Part shown: positions 33,601 through 44,454 of the stretch, piece by piece
How the letters are laid out: the number at the start of each line of letters is the position of its first letter
Numbering within the stretch: the stretch's first letter is position 1
Assembly: GCA_015183035.1 (NCBI GenBank)
Contig: JACZZP010000009.1
Span: forward strand, 372,001 to 436,000
DNA from: Meloidogyne chitwoodi
Taxonomy: Eukaryota; Nematoda; Chromadorea; Rhabditida; Meloidogynidae
Reading direction: 5' to 3'
DNA: 64,000 nucleotides
Program-made: the position numbers and the translations under genes
Notes under the pieces: generated by a model
Database searches by the model: none
What the model saw: only the letters and a program-made list of their open reading frames with translations
Told to the model about the DNA's origin: nothing

Positions 33601-36307
33601 GCCTAAAATACTAAATTGACACACCCGACTAACTTTTTAGGTAAACACCCCATTTATTCGCAAATTTTTTTAAAAACACCCCATTTATTCGCAATAAAAT
33701 TTTTTTATCAAGAAAAGGAGATCCTGATCCGTAAACTTTAATTTTGTAAAAAATAAAAGACCTACAGAAATCAAATTGTTTCTTCCATTATTTTGTTGTT
33801 CTTCTTTTTCTTCCTCTTTTAATTTTCTTTTTCTTCTTCTTCTTTTTTTATTCCCAAATTTTTTCAATTTTAATAAAAAACCTTTTCTTCTTCTTCTTTT
33901 TTCTTCTTCTTTATTAACTTTTTTTACTTTATTTAATTTAATACATTGTTTTTGAATTAATTTTAAAGTTGGATTGCACACACAAAACCCTTTTAAGCAG
34001 AAAGAATCAGCTGAACAAACAGGCATAAAATGAGTAATGTTACAAGCTTCTCCAGGCCATGCAATCGCTTTTTTTTAAACAAATTTGGATAAATAAAGTT
34101 AATAAATTGGGAAAAATGTTAAATGGGAAAAACAATTTTTAGTAAAATAAAAAACCTTTTTTGTTAGAAAATAACACACAAAAACAATAAAATTAAAAGT
34201 TATCATTTACCAGGAATGCAAGTTTGTTCAATAGCCGAAGATCCGGGAGGACAGGCACATTGACCATTTAAACAACGAGCACCGGCGTAACCAGCGCTAC
34301 ACTAAAAAAATAATTTTAAAATTAAATAATTTATTAAAAAAAACCTGAAGATCAGTTTCACATCCTTTTTGACCAGGATAAATAACTAAAAAAAATTAAT
34401 AAAAATAAAATAATTAAAAAAAACCTTTTTCACAATGATTATTAACGCTTATATGAGTTGAAAGACATTGACAAGTTGGTGGTTGTGTGTTACCATTACA
34501 ATAAGAACCTGACTAGAAAAATAAAACAAATTTGAAATCATGTTTTTATTTTACCGCACAGTCAGCATTTAATGAACATTCCTCTCCTACTTTTGCTTCA
34601 ATTTTTAAAGATGGCCTCATTTTAATTTTATTAGATATTTTAGTGGTGGGCTCAGTAGAAGAAGAAAAAGAAAGCTTCTATACAAAAATTAATTTTTAAA
34701 AATAAAAAAATTTTATTAAAAAAAACCTTCTCATCAATTTTTTCTTCGTTTAAAGTCTTTTTTAAGTCTCTTTCCACACATTTTCCTTTTTCAAGTTCTG
34801 TTCCTTTGGGGCACACACAAAGAGGAATTTCTTGATTACAAACAGAGCCTTTTATACAAACTTGGCCAGAATTACAAAGTTCACCAGGTCCTAAAGAAAA
34901 TTAATTTTTTAAATTTTTAAAAAGTTTCAAAAAACCTGCTTCTCTAACAATCATTTGACACTGTCCTTGTTGTTCAACCATTGGAGGAACACATTGACAA
35001 TAACCATTAACACACATTGAACTTTGATCAGAACAAAAAAGGCCCAAATATTCATTACATTGTTCACCCAATTTAGCTAAAATTAAATTAATAATGCAGA
35101 ATTGAAATTATTTAAAAACCTTTAAAAAAAGAACCTCCTTGACCAAACAATTCTTTTGTTGTTATTTGTTGTTGTTGTCCAGTATTTGGAGGAATATTAG
35201 AAGGATTTGATGTGCAATTAGTTCCATTATTTCGAGTTTTTCCGGGACACACACAAACCGAATTTATACAAGTAGCTCCGTGTTCGCATGATTCATGATC
35301 GCAATATGAACCTATTGGAAATTAAAAAAATAAAAGGAAAAGTAGAGTCAGGCTCGGTCGGGTTTTTAAATGAAAAAACTGACCGACCAATCCTAGCGGT
35401 CTCTAAAAAATAAAAAAAAATACCTAGAGAACTAAGAGAAGGAGACAAAGATGTTGCTGTTCCTTGTGTAGACTGTAATGGAACCTGCGAGGGATATTGA
35501 CCACCATAAGAATATTGTTGCTGTAAATTGCCAACTGGTGGAAGCAATTTAGCGCAAAATAGAGTTTCTTAAAAAAAGCTAAAGTAAATATTTATAAAAT
35601 AAAAACCTAATAAAGCAACAGTTCCATAGGGGCAAAGACATCGTTGTTGAATTGGATCACAAACTGTTCCCCCAATGCATTGCTCACCATGAGCACAGCT
35701 TCCATTTAAAATTGCTGAGTAAAAAAACCTTCTTTTAAACTATTTTATAAATATAACGACCTATTCGTAAAAGGTCATTTGCTTCTCTAACAGTGTTTGG
35801 TGCAAGAATTTCAGTTGTAGTACATTGTTGTGAGTTATATTCAAAATGCATGTCATTAGGGCAGTAATGCCGTGACCAAAAACCGATCGATCTCAAAAAA
35901 ATTTTTCTTTAATTATTAAAAACATGTAAACGCAGAGATCATGATCATACATAAGTTAATGTAAAAGTTTACCCTCACTGGGAATCGAACCTAGGACTAC
36001 CTAAATTCATGGACAGAAGCTCTAAGCTACAGGGACAACTATTATATTCTTCATTTTAGATCTCTTATAACCTCGATAAAACGTTTACTTACGGATAATT
36101 CCCATAAGGTCTGCAGCTAAAAAATGCTTGTCTATCAGTTGGATCTTCAACAAACAACGACTCAACATTTGGATTACAATTTAGGGAGGTGTAGCAATCA
36201 ACTACTGAAATGAAAAAATTAGTTTAAAAAAATTTTAAGAAAGAAAACTAACAATAAAGCAAAGAAAGCAATAAAATCCATGAAAAAAAGTGAAGAAAAC
36301 AGGTCAT
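27690..36307 (-). CDS. Large secreted protein with EB/EGF-like cysteine modules
   Basis: About thirty short exons. The first encodes a signal peptide ([18 protein letters not shown]). Next is a six-cysteine chitin-binding-like segment ([15 protein letters not shown]...FFSC...[15 protein letters not shown]). Then comes a long series of EB-type modules: [83 protein letters not shown] and [17 protein letters not shown]. Ser/Lys/Glu-rich linkers separate them. The end is [16 protein letters not shown] then YNCCKSY, a lustrin-like cysteine motif. The protein should be extracellular, perhaps cuticle or matrix. Specific orthology is not recognised. Nearly every other intron has a MITE or Merlin-derived element. 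A split into two genes cannot be excluded. Stop at 27690-27692; start ATG at 36305-36307. Confidence 0.75.
28050..28200. mobile_element. Palindromic MITE with long loop
   Basis: Arms ttgttcacttcaggcgaacacccc / ggggtgttcaactaaagtgaacaa. The A-rich loop with repeated caaaaaataaaat makes it about 150 bp long. Confidence 0.85.
28478..28572. mobile_element. Palindromic MITE between the two EB exons copied to Sec16
   Basis: Arms aaacaacccatttattcgcaagaaaaaat / attccttgcgaataaatgggagtgttt. Its position between homologous exons matches the 16224 copy in Sec16. Confidence 0.82.
28762..28858. mobile_element. Palindromic MITE, EB gene
   Basis: Arms tttagatatacaccccatttattcgc / gcgaataaatggggtgtttgcc. 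The right outer arm is poorly kept. Confidence 0.78.
29740..29831. mobile_element. Palindromic MITE, truncated right arm
   Basis: The left arm is complete (agacccacaccccatttattcgc). The right arm stops at gcgaataaatgga and lacks the outer part. Confidence 0.75.
30330..30445. mobile_element. Palindromic MITE, EB gene
   Basis: Arms aatttgtctactttaagtgaatatccc / ggggtgtatacccaaaataaa. The left core is cccatttattcgcaaaata. Confidence 0.8.
31150..31429. mobile_element. Non-autonomous Merlin-related MITE
   Basis: Repeated ATGGTCAATGGACATAATGG units on the left mirror ccattatgtccattgaccatttt on the right. The outer ends agtatttgctgttat and aacaggaaagtactc match the ends of the Merlin element at 43425-43873 (tactttcctgttat / aacaggaaagtacc). 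There is no transposase sequence inside. It lies in an intron of the EB-module gene. Confidence 0.72.
32070..32195. mobile_element. Palindromic MITE, EB gene
   Basis: Arms ttgtaactttaatttaggtaaacatcccgtttattcgc / gcgaattaatggggtgttaacaaaa, with point differences in both cores. Confidence 0.78.
32215..32340. mobile_element. Degenerate Merlin-type MITE
   Basis: tctaaatggtcaagcgacataatggt on the left pairs with accattatgtctcttgactattt on the right, around a short loop. It shares the ATGGTCAANNGACATAATGG core with the 31150 and 43425 elements but has different outer ends. Confidence 0.6.
32878..33072. mobile_element. Diverged Merlin-type inverted repeat
   Basis: Outer arms ttcacctcttttct / agaaaagagg and inner gattgtcaatgggacataacgg / actgagcattgtccttttac form an imperfect foldback in an EB-gene intron. 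The resemblance to the 31150 element is weaker. Confidence 0.5.
33636..33700. mobile_element. Two tandem left arms of the MITE
   Basis: AACACCCCATTTATTCGCAA occurs twice in the same orientation 37 bp apart with no right arm, so a deletion between neighbouring copies is likely. Confidence 0.7.
35970..36040 (-). ncRNA. tRNA-like unit, sense, EB gene intron
   Basis: The minus strand reads CCTGTAGCTTAGAGC as A-box region and TAGGTTCGATTCCCA as B-box/T-arm (CTAGG/CCCAG with one mismatch). The acceptor ends do not pair. It lies about 75 nt from the acceptor and about 50 nt from the donor. Confidence 0.6.
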
Positions 36308-37016
36308 TTGGTCTGAAATTTTCCCTTTAAAATAAATTTTTTAGGAAAATTGGTTGTTTTGGTTGATTTAATAAATATATTTTTTAATTTTTGTGTCCCA
36401 TCACACTAACCCAATATTCTTTTTTACCTCCTCATATTCTCGTTCCCCCGAATCTCAAGTACTTCAAGAGATTTCCTCCATATTGTCCACCACAACGAGA
36501 TGCGAGATTTTGAATTGACCATCACCACACCAAAAGTTATTTAAATAAATGTAGTAGATTAAATTTCTAAAATATAAAAATTGGACACGATAAAATAAAA
36601 TAATACCCAAAAGATCATTGTATATGTATATATATTGAAAACGTTGACCATTTTATTATTTTACTAATTTGATTTCACTGCAATGCTTCATATTTGAATT
36701 CTCTGAGCATGCCAAATTGATTATTAAATAAAAATTCTATTAAACTTGAAAATAAAATATAAGAATTAAACAAAAAAAAAGAGAAGAAAATGTTAATTTT
36801 TCACAATTTTGCAAGCAAAAAACGCCTGTTTTGGACAAAATGACATTTTTTTTGGACAAAATGGTCTAGGCCAAAATGGTAAAATTTTAAATATGTAGAA
36901 ATTCATTTTTTTACTTTTTGAAGGCTTTAAAATTTTTAAAAAATATATAAAATTTATTAAAAATTGAGATCATCAGTTTATAAAATTTATCACTTTTTAG
37001 ATTTTTTTTAATTAAA
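36308..37016. other. Region upstream of the EB gene and 3' of adducin
   Basis: Promoter-side sequence of the EB-module gene. It includes repeated ggacaaaatg motifs at 36832-36890, a short interspersed sequence also seen at 62092-62185. No gene was seen. Confidence 0.6.
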
Positions 37017-40000
37017 TTAACCACTCTTTTTTCGTCTAAAAATAAAAAATTCTCTCCATCGTCTTTTTTTGCTGCCACCCTTTGCAGCCAACTTTAAAAA
37101 AAAAATATAAAAATTTTATAAAAAAATTTTTTTTAAAAAACCTCTATTTTATTAATTGAATTTCCCCCAATAATTCCATTATTATCCTTTCCATTCTTTT
37201 GTAGTTTTCCTCCTCCTTTTCCATTCAATTCAACAACATCAGTGGACGCACTTCTTTCTTTTTTTCTTTTTATTATTGAATGCTTATCTAAAAAAAATAA
37301 AAAAGAAATTTGATATATTTTTTCCCCGTTTTATTGGCAATTAATCTCCACAAAGTTTTATAATATTTGAAAGAATTTAATTTTTTTAAAATAAAATAAT
37401 TAATTTGGAAAACCAAAAGGCATGCAGCAGGTCTTTTACCGAAAAATACAAGTTGAATTGTGCGGACATTTTTGTCAAATAACCTACACGTAATTCCGAA
37501 AAATTTTCAATTCAATAATTTAAGGAACCAGAGCTTGTAATAAATTGATTAAAAAAACTCCTTAAAACTAACCTTGAACAGTAGAATTATTAAATGTTCC
37601 ATTTTCTTGAGTCTTTTCATCATTAATCGAATGTATAGTTGGAGAAATTGGTGCTGAATTTATTATATTTCCATTTATTTTGTTTTTATGATTTGATTTT
37701 ATTATTTCTTCTTTTTTTACTTCACCAAATTTTTTCATATAATTATCCAATTCGTTATTAAAATGGTCATTTTTAAAAGGATTTGAAGAATAAAATTTTT
37801 TATAAACCTTAAAAATAAATTTTTTTTAAATAAAAAAATTAATTTAAATAAACCTGTGCATTAATTTGTTGATCTTTTTGAACTATTCCTTTGGAAGCGG
37901 TGCCGATATATACTGGACGTGGTTGTTCCTATTAATTTATTAAAAGAAATATCAGAAATTCTGATTTTAAAAATTCAGAGTTAAATTATGATTTTGATAT
38001 TTCTGATTTTTATTCTGATCAAAATTCTGGTTTTCAAATTTCTGATTTTAAGATTCTGATTTTAAAATTTCTGATTTTTATTCTGATCAGTATTCTGATT
38101 TTAAAATTCTGATCAGAAATTCTGATTTTAAAATTCTGATTTTTATAAAACTGTTGAAATAACCAACAACATTAATACTATACAATTCTTCTTGTAAAAT
38201 ATTGAGTCTATCAGAATTAAAATTTGGAGAAGTTATTACCCACAAATAATTCAATTTTTAATAAATAATTATTTTATTCACCCAAAATAAACTAAAAAAT
38301 AAAAAAAATTAAAACAAACCTTTTCAATGTCCGCTAAAGTTAATCCATCCAACAAAAGTGATTGAGGTCCAGGCGAAACTTTTCCACTTATTCTGGCTTC
38401 TTTCAATTTTCTTCTTTTGTCTTTGAATTCTCTCATGTCCAAAGTGCTAGGGCTGAACTGCAAGGGTGAATTTATTTTCACCGGCGTTCCACAATTGGAA
38501 CTGACGACGCTTTGCTGTTCAACCCACTTTAAAAATTATTAAAATTAATTTAAGATAATTTTGAAAAAGTTTCCCCGCAAATTTGACAAATGGAAAAATT
38601 TTCTTAAACATTTTGCGGACAAAACTTGCGGAGACTTTTTAAATAATTAAAAATAGATTTTAAAATACTCGTGTAATTAATCGAGGACAATCAGTTCCCG
38701 TTTCAGGTAGCTGCACTTTGAGATAATGACAAGGCGAATTTAGCCAAATAGCCTTTTCCTTTTCTTTTTGAAAAAGCATTGAAAGACGCCAGTTTGATGC
38801 TGTTTCGATCTACAGAAAAATTTAAAGGAAAAAAAAATAAATAAAAAAAGATAAAATAAATCTTTTATGGTGGAGAACATATTTATTGAAAAATTCAAAT
38901 TTTAAATTTATTCAAAATATTTTTTTTTGCCATCAGAAAATTTAAAAAATCAAACAAAACATTTCTTTAAAAATATTAAAGGACTCATTGTCGGCATTTT
39001 TATTTCCTTAGTTTTCTAAGCGACGTACTGTTGTTCCCATTGAAGAAGGTCCAATTGATGGAGTTGCAATACTTGAAAGATTATACATTGAATGGTGAGA
39101 AGTTTGTGATGGTGGTTGTGATGTTGAACGAAGCAAAGCATTTCGATAAACGTGACCAGTACAAAAACCCTTTTATAAAAGTTTGGGTATACACAGCCCA
39201 TTTATTCGCGAAAGAAATATTTTTCTTTAAAACTCATTTTTTTGTTGTAAAATATTTTCTTGCGAATAAATGGGGTGTTCCCCTAAACCACAAAATTTCC
39301 AGAAAATTAAAAGGTTTGAAAAAAATTATGGACTTTTATATTTAAAAAAATACTGCTGTGTCCAAAATCCTGCACCACGCCTCCCATTCAAGTTCCCCAA
39401 TTCCCCAAGATATACTAGTTGAATTTCGTTGAGTACGATTCACTCCACCACCACCAGAAAAAAATTTTTAATTAAAAAAATATTTTTTATATTTAAATAA
39501 ACCTCTACTCCTAGCTGTAGAATAAGCTTTTTTAACTGACTCATCTGAAGGTATAATTAATTTGTCTATTCCAACACGTGCAGCTCGAATCTTAAATTTT
39601 CTTTTGCTTCAAAAAATTCCAAAAACTTTAATTAGGCACACACCCCATTTATTCGCAAGAAAATATTTTACCGTCAAGTGATTTTGAAGAAAAAAATATT
39701 TTCTTGCGAATAAATGGGATGTGTACCAAATATATGTTTCAAATCAAAATATTAAAAAAAGAAGAAAAACCTGTGTTTCACAAGCAATAATTGTATGAAA
39801 TGCTAAATGTAGTGCATCCTCTACCGATTGGCCACAAGCCACAAAACCGTGATTTCTAAGTATCATTACCTACAAATGATAAAATTAGAAAAAATAAGAG
39901 AGTAAATTTAATTTAAAAAATAAAATTAATTTCTCCCCTACAAAAAAGTCAAAAATATGTCAACCCTGAAGACTCTAACATCCCAAAAATTTTTTTAATA

Positions 40001-41861
40001 TTTGGAAGAAATAACATTCGAGTAATCTAATAAAACTGAGTCGAGTGGTACTACTTTCAATTTGCAGAAATAAATATAAGTCAAGATATAAACCCTAGAA
40101 CATTGAAAAATCAAAGGGAGGACCAAGCACATTTTAAGTAATTACCGCGGCTACTCCCCCCCCCCCCTTCAAAAATCTTAAGGATTACCAAAAATATATT
40201 TAATACAAAATAAACCTTCTTTATCTTACATTTTTGTCTCCCAAATCGTTAACTATAGACTTCTTTTCTTCTTCATCAGTTAGAATGCCCTTTTAAATTT
40301 ATTTTTTAATTTTTTAAATCTATTAAAAAACCTGATAATCATGATAAGCTACAGGGCCAATAATCATTGCTTCTTGACATATTGGCAGCAGACCACATTT
40401 CATAGCGCTAACAGCAGCAACAACAGCTGTATGCAAATGAAGAACACAATGAACATCTTAAAAAATTAATTTTTTGAGTTTTCTACTTTTTAAAAGTGGT
40501 GTATAACTCCAAAAAGTACTAATGAGTTCCTTAGTTATTTTCCCAAAATTATATTAAAAATAAAAAACCTTGTCTAGCCTCATGAATAGCAGAATGAAGA
40601 ACATAAGCTGCCTGATTTACTCCTAAATTTGTAGAACCCTGGTCTAATACATCACCAGACAGACTTAGTTTAATAAGTGAAGAAGCTGTTATTTCGTTGT
40701 AGAGCAATCCAAAAGGATTAATTAAAACTTGGGCTGGGTCAGTTTCAGGCAATCGGAGCTGTAAAAAAAATTTTATTTGAAAAAAATTCAGTATGAAAAT
40801 AATGTCAAATTGACCATTTGCAGGTAAATGAAAAAAGAGTAAAATCCGTATGAGCAAAGGAGAAAGATGGAAAAGCTTATATCCGCCTACAGGCACCGAA
40901 CATGCGACCTGACGATTACTCGCCAGCGTAAGAATTCACCCATAATCGGGCGCCTTACCGACTGAGCCACCGAGAAAACTTTTAACTAACTCTTTTAATA
41001 TATCTTATACCTCCGCCTAAGCGTTTTAAATGCTAGCAGCGATCCTTCTTACAATTAGAGAGGAAAGTGCCAATAAATTAAAAAAAACCGTAATATGATT
41101 ATAAATTCCTTGTGACCATTTGAACAGATCAACAAGTCTATAAATTGTAGCCAATTTATTTCTAAACATTTTTTCTTCGGAAGAATACAAAATATTGTTG
41201 CTATTTCGGGTTAAATCTGCAATTTTTATTGGTGGATTGCCTCAAAATTAAATTTAAAAAATTAAAAATAAATTTAAAAAAATAGAATACTTAAAACTTG
41301 ATTGACATTTAAAGCCAAAAGTTGAGGTAAACGAGAATAATTTGAATTTTGAATGTTTAAACATTCCATTGCACTGTTCAAATCTTCTGGAAATGATCGA
41401 GCAATGTCTGGGCAAACACTTAAAGAAATTGAGAAAATTAAAAAAAAAATTAAAAGAGTTATAAATATTTTCAAAAATTATTAATACTAATTAAAACTCT
41501 TCTTCTCCATTTTTCAAAAAATAATCTTCCCCCTTCCCCGTAAAACATCTAAAATAATTTTTTTTTAATACACCCAAAAACATATAATCCTTTCATTTTA
41601 TTTATTTAAAAAAAATAAAATAAAGGAAAAACAAAATTAAATAAATAAACCTCTCTCTTACATTTGTTCCAATTCACTTCTAAAATCATTAGAATTTAGC
41701 ACTTGTGCAACTCTTTTTCTTCGAGACATATCACATAAATCTTGATCAATTGCTGGCGATCTTTGATGACATTTGTGATCAAAATAACCTTCTTCTTCTT
41801 CAGTTTTATTTTTCTCCTTTTCGTTTCTTTCATTTTTGTTCATCAAAATTCCGTTCATCAT
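37017..41861 (-). CDS. add-1: Adducin, membrane-skeleton spectrin-actin linker
   Basis: Adducin caps actin barbed ends and recruits spectrin at the membrane skeleton. The N-terminus has the family motif [23 protein letters not shown]. The class II aldolase-like head follows: [106 protein letters not shown] and [18 protein letters not shown]. The neck region ([29 protein letters not shown]) and Ser/Lys-rich tail come next. The C-terminus is basic with aromatics ([15 protein letters not shown]), resembling the MARCKS-like end of animal adducins. Stop at 37017-37019; start ATG at 41859-41861. Introns carry two MITEs, a TTCTGATTTT array, a poly-C run and a sense tRNA-like unit. Confidence 0.93.
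37945..38145. repeat. TTCTGATTTTAAAATTCTGATC tandem array
   Basis: Units of attctgattttaaaattctgat, some with ctgatcag palindromes, in an adducin intron. Confidence 0.8.
39180..39300. mobile_element. Palindromic MITE, adducin intron
   Basis: Arms gtttgggtatacacagcccatttattcgc / cgaataaatggggtgttcccctaaacc. The left core has a substitution (CAGCCCATT). Confidence 0.82.
39623..39738. mobile_element. Palindromic MITE, adducin intron
   Basis: Arms aactttaattaggcacacaccccatttattcgcaagaaaatatttt / aaatattttcttgcgaataaatgggatgtgtacc. This is one of the longest perfect inner stems in the family. Confidence 0.85.
40155..40167. repeat. Poly-C run, about 12 nt
   Basis: A cytosine homopolymer in an adducin intron, shorter than the 23-nt run in Sec16. 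Confidence 0.85.
40884..40978 (-). ncRNA. tRNA-like unit, sense, adducin intron, with long variable region
   Basis: The minus strand begins TTCTCGGTGGCTCAGTCGGTAAGGCG, a very good tRNA 5' half with A box. A CCC/GGG arm around GATTAT and a long insert resembling a class II variable arm follow, then GCATGTTCGGTGCC as a weak B box. The 3' end does not pair with the 5' end. Confidence 0.62.
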
Positions 41862-41896
41862 TTTAAATCCTGCAATTCTAAAAATATTAAAAATAA

Positions 41897-42100
41897 TCTG
41901 AATATCTAATTAGCCAATTGGTCAAACTGCCAATTCGGTAAATTAATAAAACATTCCCATTAGAGCCAAGTTTGCGCGAAAACCAACTGGCCATGGGCTC
42001 TAAAATGGACAAGTAATAGAACACCCCCAATAGATCCAACTAGTTGTAAAAGATTTGACCGAATTGGCAATTGGACCAATTGGCTAATAAGATATTTAGG
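41897..42100. mobile_element. Inverted-repeat element with AACTGGCCATGGGC core
   Basis: Arms tgaatatctaattagccaattggtcaaactgccaattcgg / ccgaattggcaattggaccaattggctaataagatattta. The centre (accaactggccatgggctct...aatagaacacc) resembles the inner part of the 56180-56741 element, so the two belong to one larger family. It lies just upstream of adducin. Confidence 0.75.
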
Positions 42101-43424
42101 TGTAAAATAAAATTAAAAAACCCCCAAAAATAAAATAATTATAAAATCTCTTGTAAAAAAAGATTAAAATAAAATAATTAAAAAAAAATAAAGAGATAAA
42201 ACTATGAAAAATAAAAGAATGTGTTGTTGGTGACCTTTTCAATGCAATTAAAATAAAATAAAGTACAAAAATAAATAAAAAGGGTTATCAATTAATTAAT
42301 TAATGATGACCGAATTTTCTCCGTAAAATAAAAATTATTATATAATTAATTTAAAAACAACAAAAATTGGGAGAAATTTTAAATTTTTGGGAGAGAAAGA
42401 TGCGCGTTGATAGGCGTGTGCATAAATTAAATAAATTATTTAATTTATTGAAAAAAAGGAGAGAAAATAAATAAAATTAAATATAATAAATTTAGTAAAA
42501 AAATTTTTTTTTACTAAATTTTATTTATTTACTTTAACAAATTTTGTGACAGAAAAGTTTGATCTTTTAGTGGCTATTTATTATCTAAAATTAAAAAAAA
42601 AATAAAAGGGTAAAGTAGAAAGTTAAAAAAGATGAAGATGATCAGCTCGCTCTCTTCCCCACTCTTTAAAACAATTTTAAAGTTTAAAAAAAAAAATTTT
42701 TTTTAAAGTGGACAATTATTACCTCTACACACCTCTCCCCTTTGACAATTTTAGTGGTTTATTTATTTAATAAATTACAAATTATTGTTTTAGAAAAAAG
42801 TCCCTCGAGATGATCATTTTAAAAATAATAAAATAATTTTTTCACTCCACTTGACAAATTTTAAAAATATTTTTATTATTTTTACATTTTTTGGCTATTT
42901 TATAGACCAAAAATGTTTGATAGAAATTTAAAAAAAAAATTTTTTAGTGAAAATAAACACACAAAATTATTTTAAAAAATATTGCATTTTTAGAATTAAA
43001 AAATATAACAAAAAAAATTAAAATAAATTATTTAAAATCCCCTAGAATTAAAAAAAAAGACAGACAAAAAATTAAAAAAAAATCCATGGCAGAGTTTATT
43101 AAAAAAAATATTAATAATAATGAGGAAAAACAAGAAATAACTCAAATAAATAAATAAAAAGGACACATATGTGACACTACAAAAATATATTTCTTAAATT
43201 ATTGAGAAATAAAATAAATTTTTTTACCTAAAAAATATTTAAAAAAGCCTGAGCCCCAAAAATAAAATGTAAAAAGGGGAAATTATGCCTACAAAATAAA
43301 TAAATAATAATTTTAAATATTTGCGGATAAAATTTAGAGAAAATTTGCCCAAAAAACAGTAAAAATGGACGCGCAACACCTTAGGAAGTCTCAAAATTTC
43401 TTTTAAAAAATTAAAAGAAATTCT
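42101..43424. other. A/T-rich upstream region of adducin without a gene
   Basis: Long A- and T-runs (for example 42500-42540 and 42670-42715) and no credible coding sequence. Confidence 0.6.
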
Positions 43425-43873
43425 GGTACTTTCCTGTTATCTCCCCCCATTCCTTTTTCAACTCAAAATGGTCAATGGACATAATGGTCAAAAATTCATT
43501 AATAAGGATTAAATTAATATTTATATAAATAAATACATATGATCCAGAATCTGCTGCTAACACACAAAAGATTGAGAGACTTTGGGGTTCAGCGAAGTGG
43601 AGAAATAAAAAGCATCGGGGCACAGCAAGGCATCCTTTGGAAAGTTATTTAGCAGAATTTATGTGCAGACAAGAAGCGAAAGATGAAAGCTTTTTTGAAT
43701 GGATTCTTAAAAAGATTTCTGACATTTGGCCTCCGAAATAATGTTTTATTTTTCCTTCATTTTTCATAAATACTTACTAGTTAATTTAATCCTTATTAAT
43801 GAATTTTTGACCATTATGTCCATTGACCATTTTGAGTTGAAAAAGGAATGGGGGGAGATAACAGGAAAGTACC
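43425..43873 (+). mobile_element. Deleted Merlin-superfamily DNA transposon
   Basis: A 449-bp element with terminal inverted repeats of about 90 bp starting GGTACTTTCCTGTTATC. The two arms look identical over nearly their whole length. It is flanked by an 8-bp direct repeat, GAAATTCT, at 43417-43424 and 43874-43881, the target-site length expected for Merlin. Inside is the C-terminal end of an ISXO2-like transposase (43541-43741). Identical arms and intact target-site duplication suggest recent insertion. Confidence 0.9.
43541..43741 (+). pseudogene. C-terminal fragment of ISXO2-like (Merlin) transposase
   Basis: An uninterrupted 66-codon reading frame without its own start encodes DPESAANTQKIERLWGSAKW, then RNKKHRGTARHPLESYLAEF and WILKKISDIWPPK, ending TAA at 43739-43741. 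The order IERLWGSAK, HRGTARH, LESYLAEFM.RQ and a final WPP is that of ISXO2-like/IS1595-group transposases, including the third acidic catalytic residue in IERLW. The N-terminal two thirds of the protein are missing, so the fragment cannot act alone. Confidence 0.88.
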
Positions 43874-43881
43874 GAAATTCT

Positions 43882-44454
43882 TTTTCCCAAAAAATTAATA
43901 TTTTGAAATTTAATTTATTTTAAAAAATTATTATATTTTAAATAAACCTTTAAATTATTTATTGAATGATTGTAGTAGAGAGAAATGCAAGTGTTATGTT
44001 TTCAGTTAAAAGTATAAAATAATCTCTCTCCTCTTCTTCTTCTTTTTTAGGTCGTTTTTTGTGAATTTGTAGAGCTGTTGTTGTTGCTGTTTACACGTAA
44101 AAAATAATAAATTGAGGGATTTAATATATTATTTATTTTTTTAGTATTTTTATAGGTAAAAATACCTTATTTAATGATCAAATAAATATACAAGTTTATT
44201 TAAAATTTTTATTTAAAAATAACAAATAATTACAGAAAATAGAGATCAGACAAACTTTAGGTACAATAAATAATTATAAAATTTTCTCAAAAAATAGAAA
44301 ACGTAAAAACAAATCGCCAAGTACCCTAAGCTAGCCGACGATCTCTAGTCCATAAATAAAAATAAATTAATACCTAAATTATCAAGTCAAAAAATCAAAA
44401 AAACAAATTTCAGGAGTCGGTAATTTCACATAAGATTGCCTCTTTAGTTCTGAG
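43882..44454. other. Non-coding stretch after the Merlin element
   Basis: A/T-rich sequence with a CT-rich patch near 44020-44050. No gene or repeat was recognised. Confidence 0.5.

Noticed and set aside
33740..34026. Separate Arg/Lys-rich nuclear protein
   Set aside because: The basic stretch is a linker in an exon of the EB-module gene, joined to the cysteine module [16 protein letters not shown].
41274..41474. Signal peptide-bearing secreted protein ([19 protein letters not shown]...)
   Set aside because: The apparent signal peptide is the translation of the intron just before an adducin exon ([21 protein letters not shown]); phase and neighbours fit adducin.
43411..43923. Two paralogous small genes sharing [20 protein letters not shown]
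   Set aside because: The shared peptide is the translation of the two inverted repeats of the Merlin element and not a gene pair.
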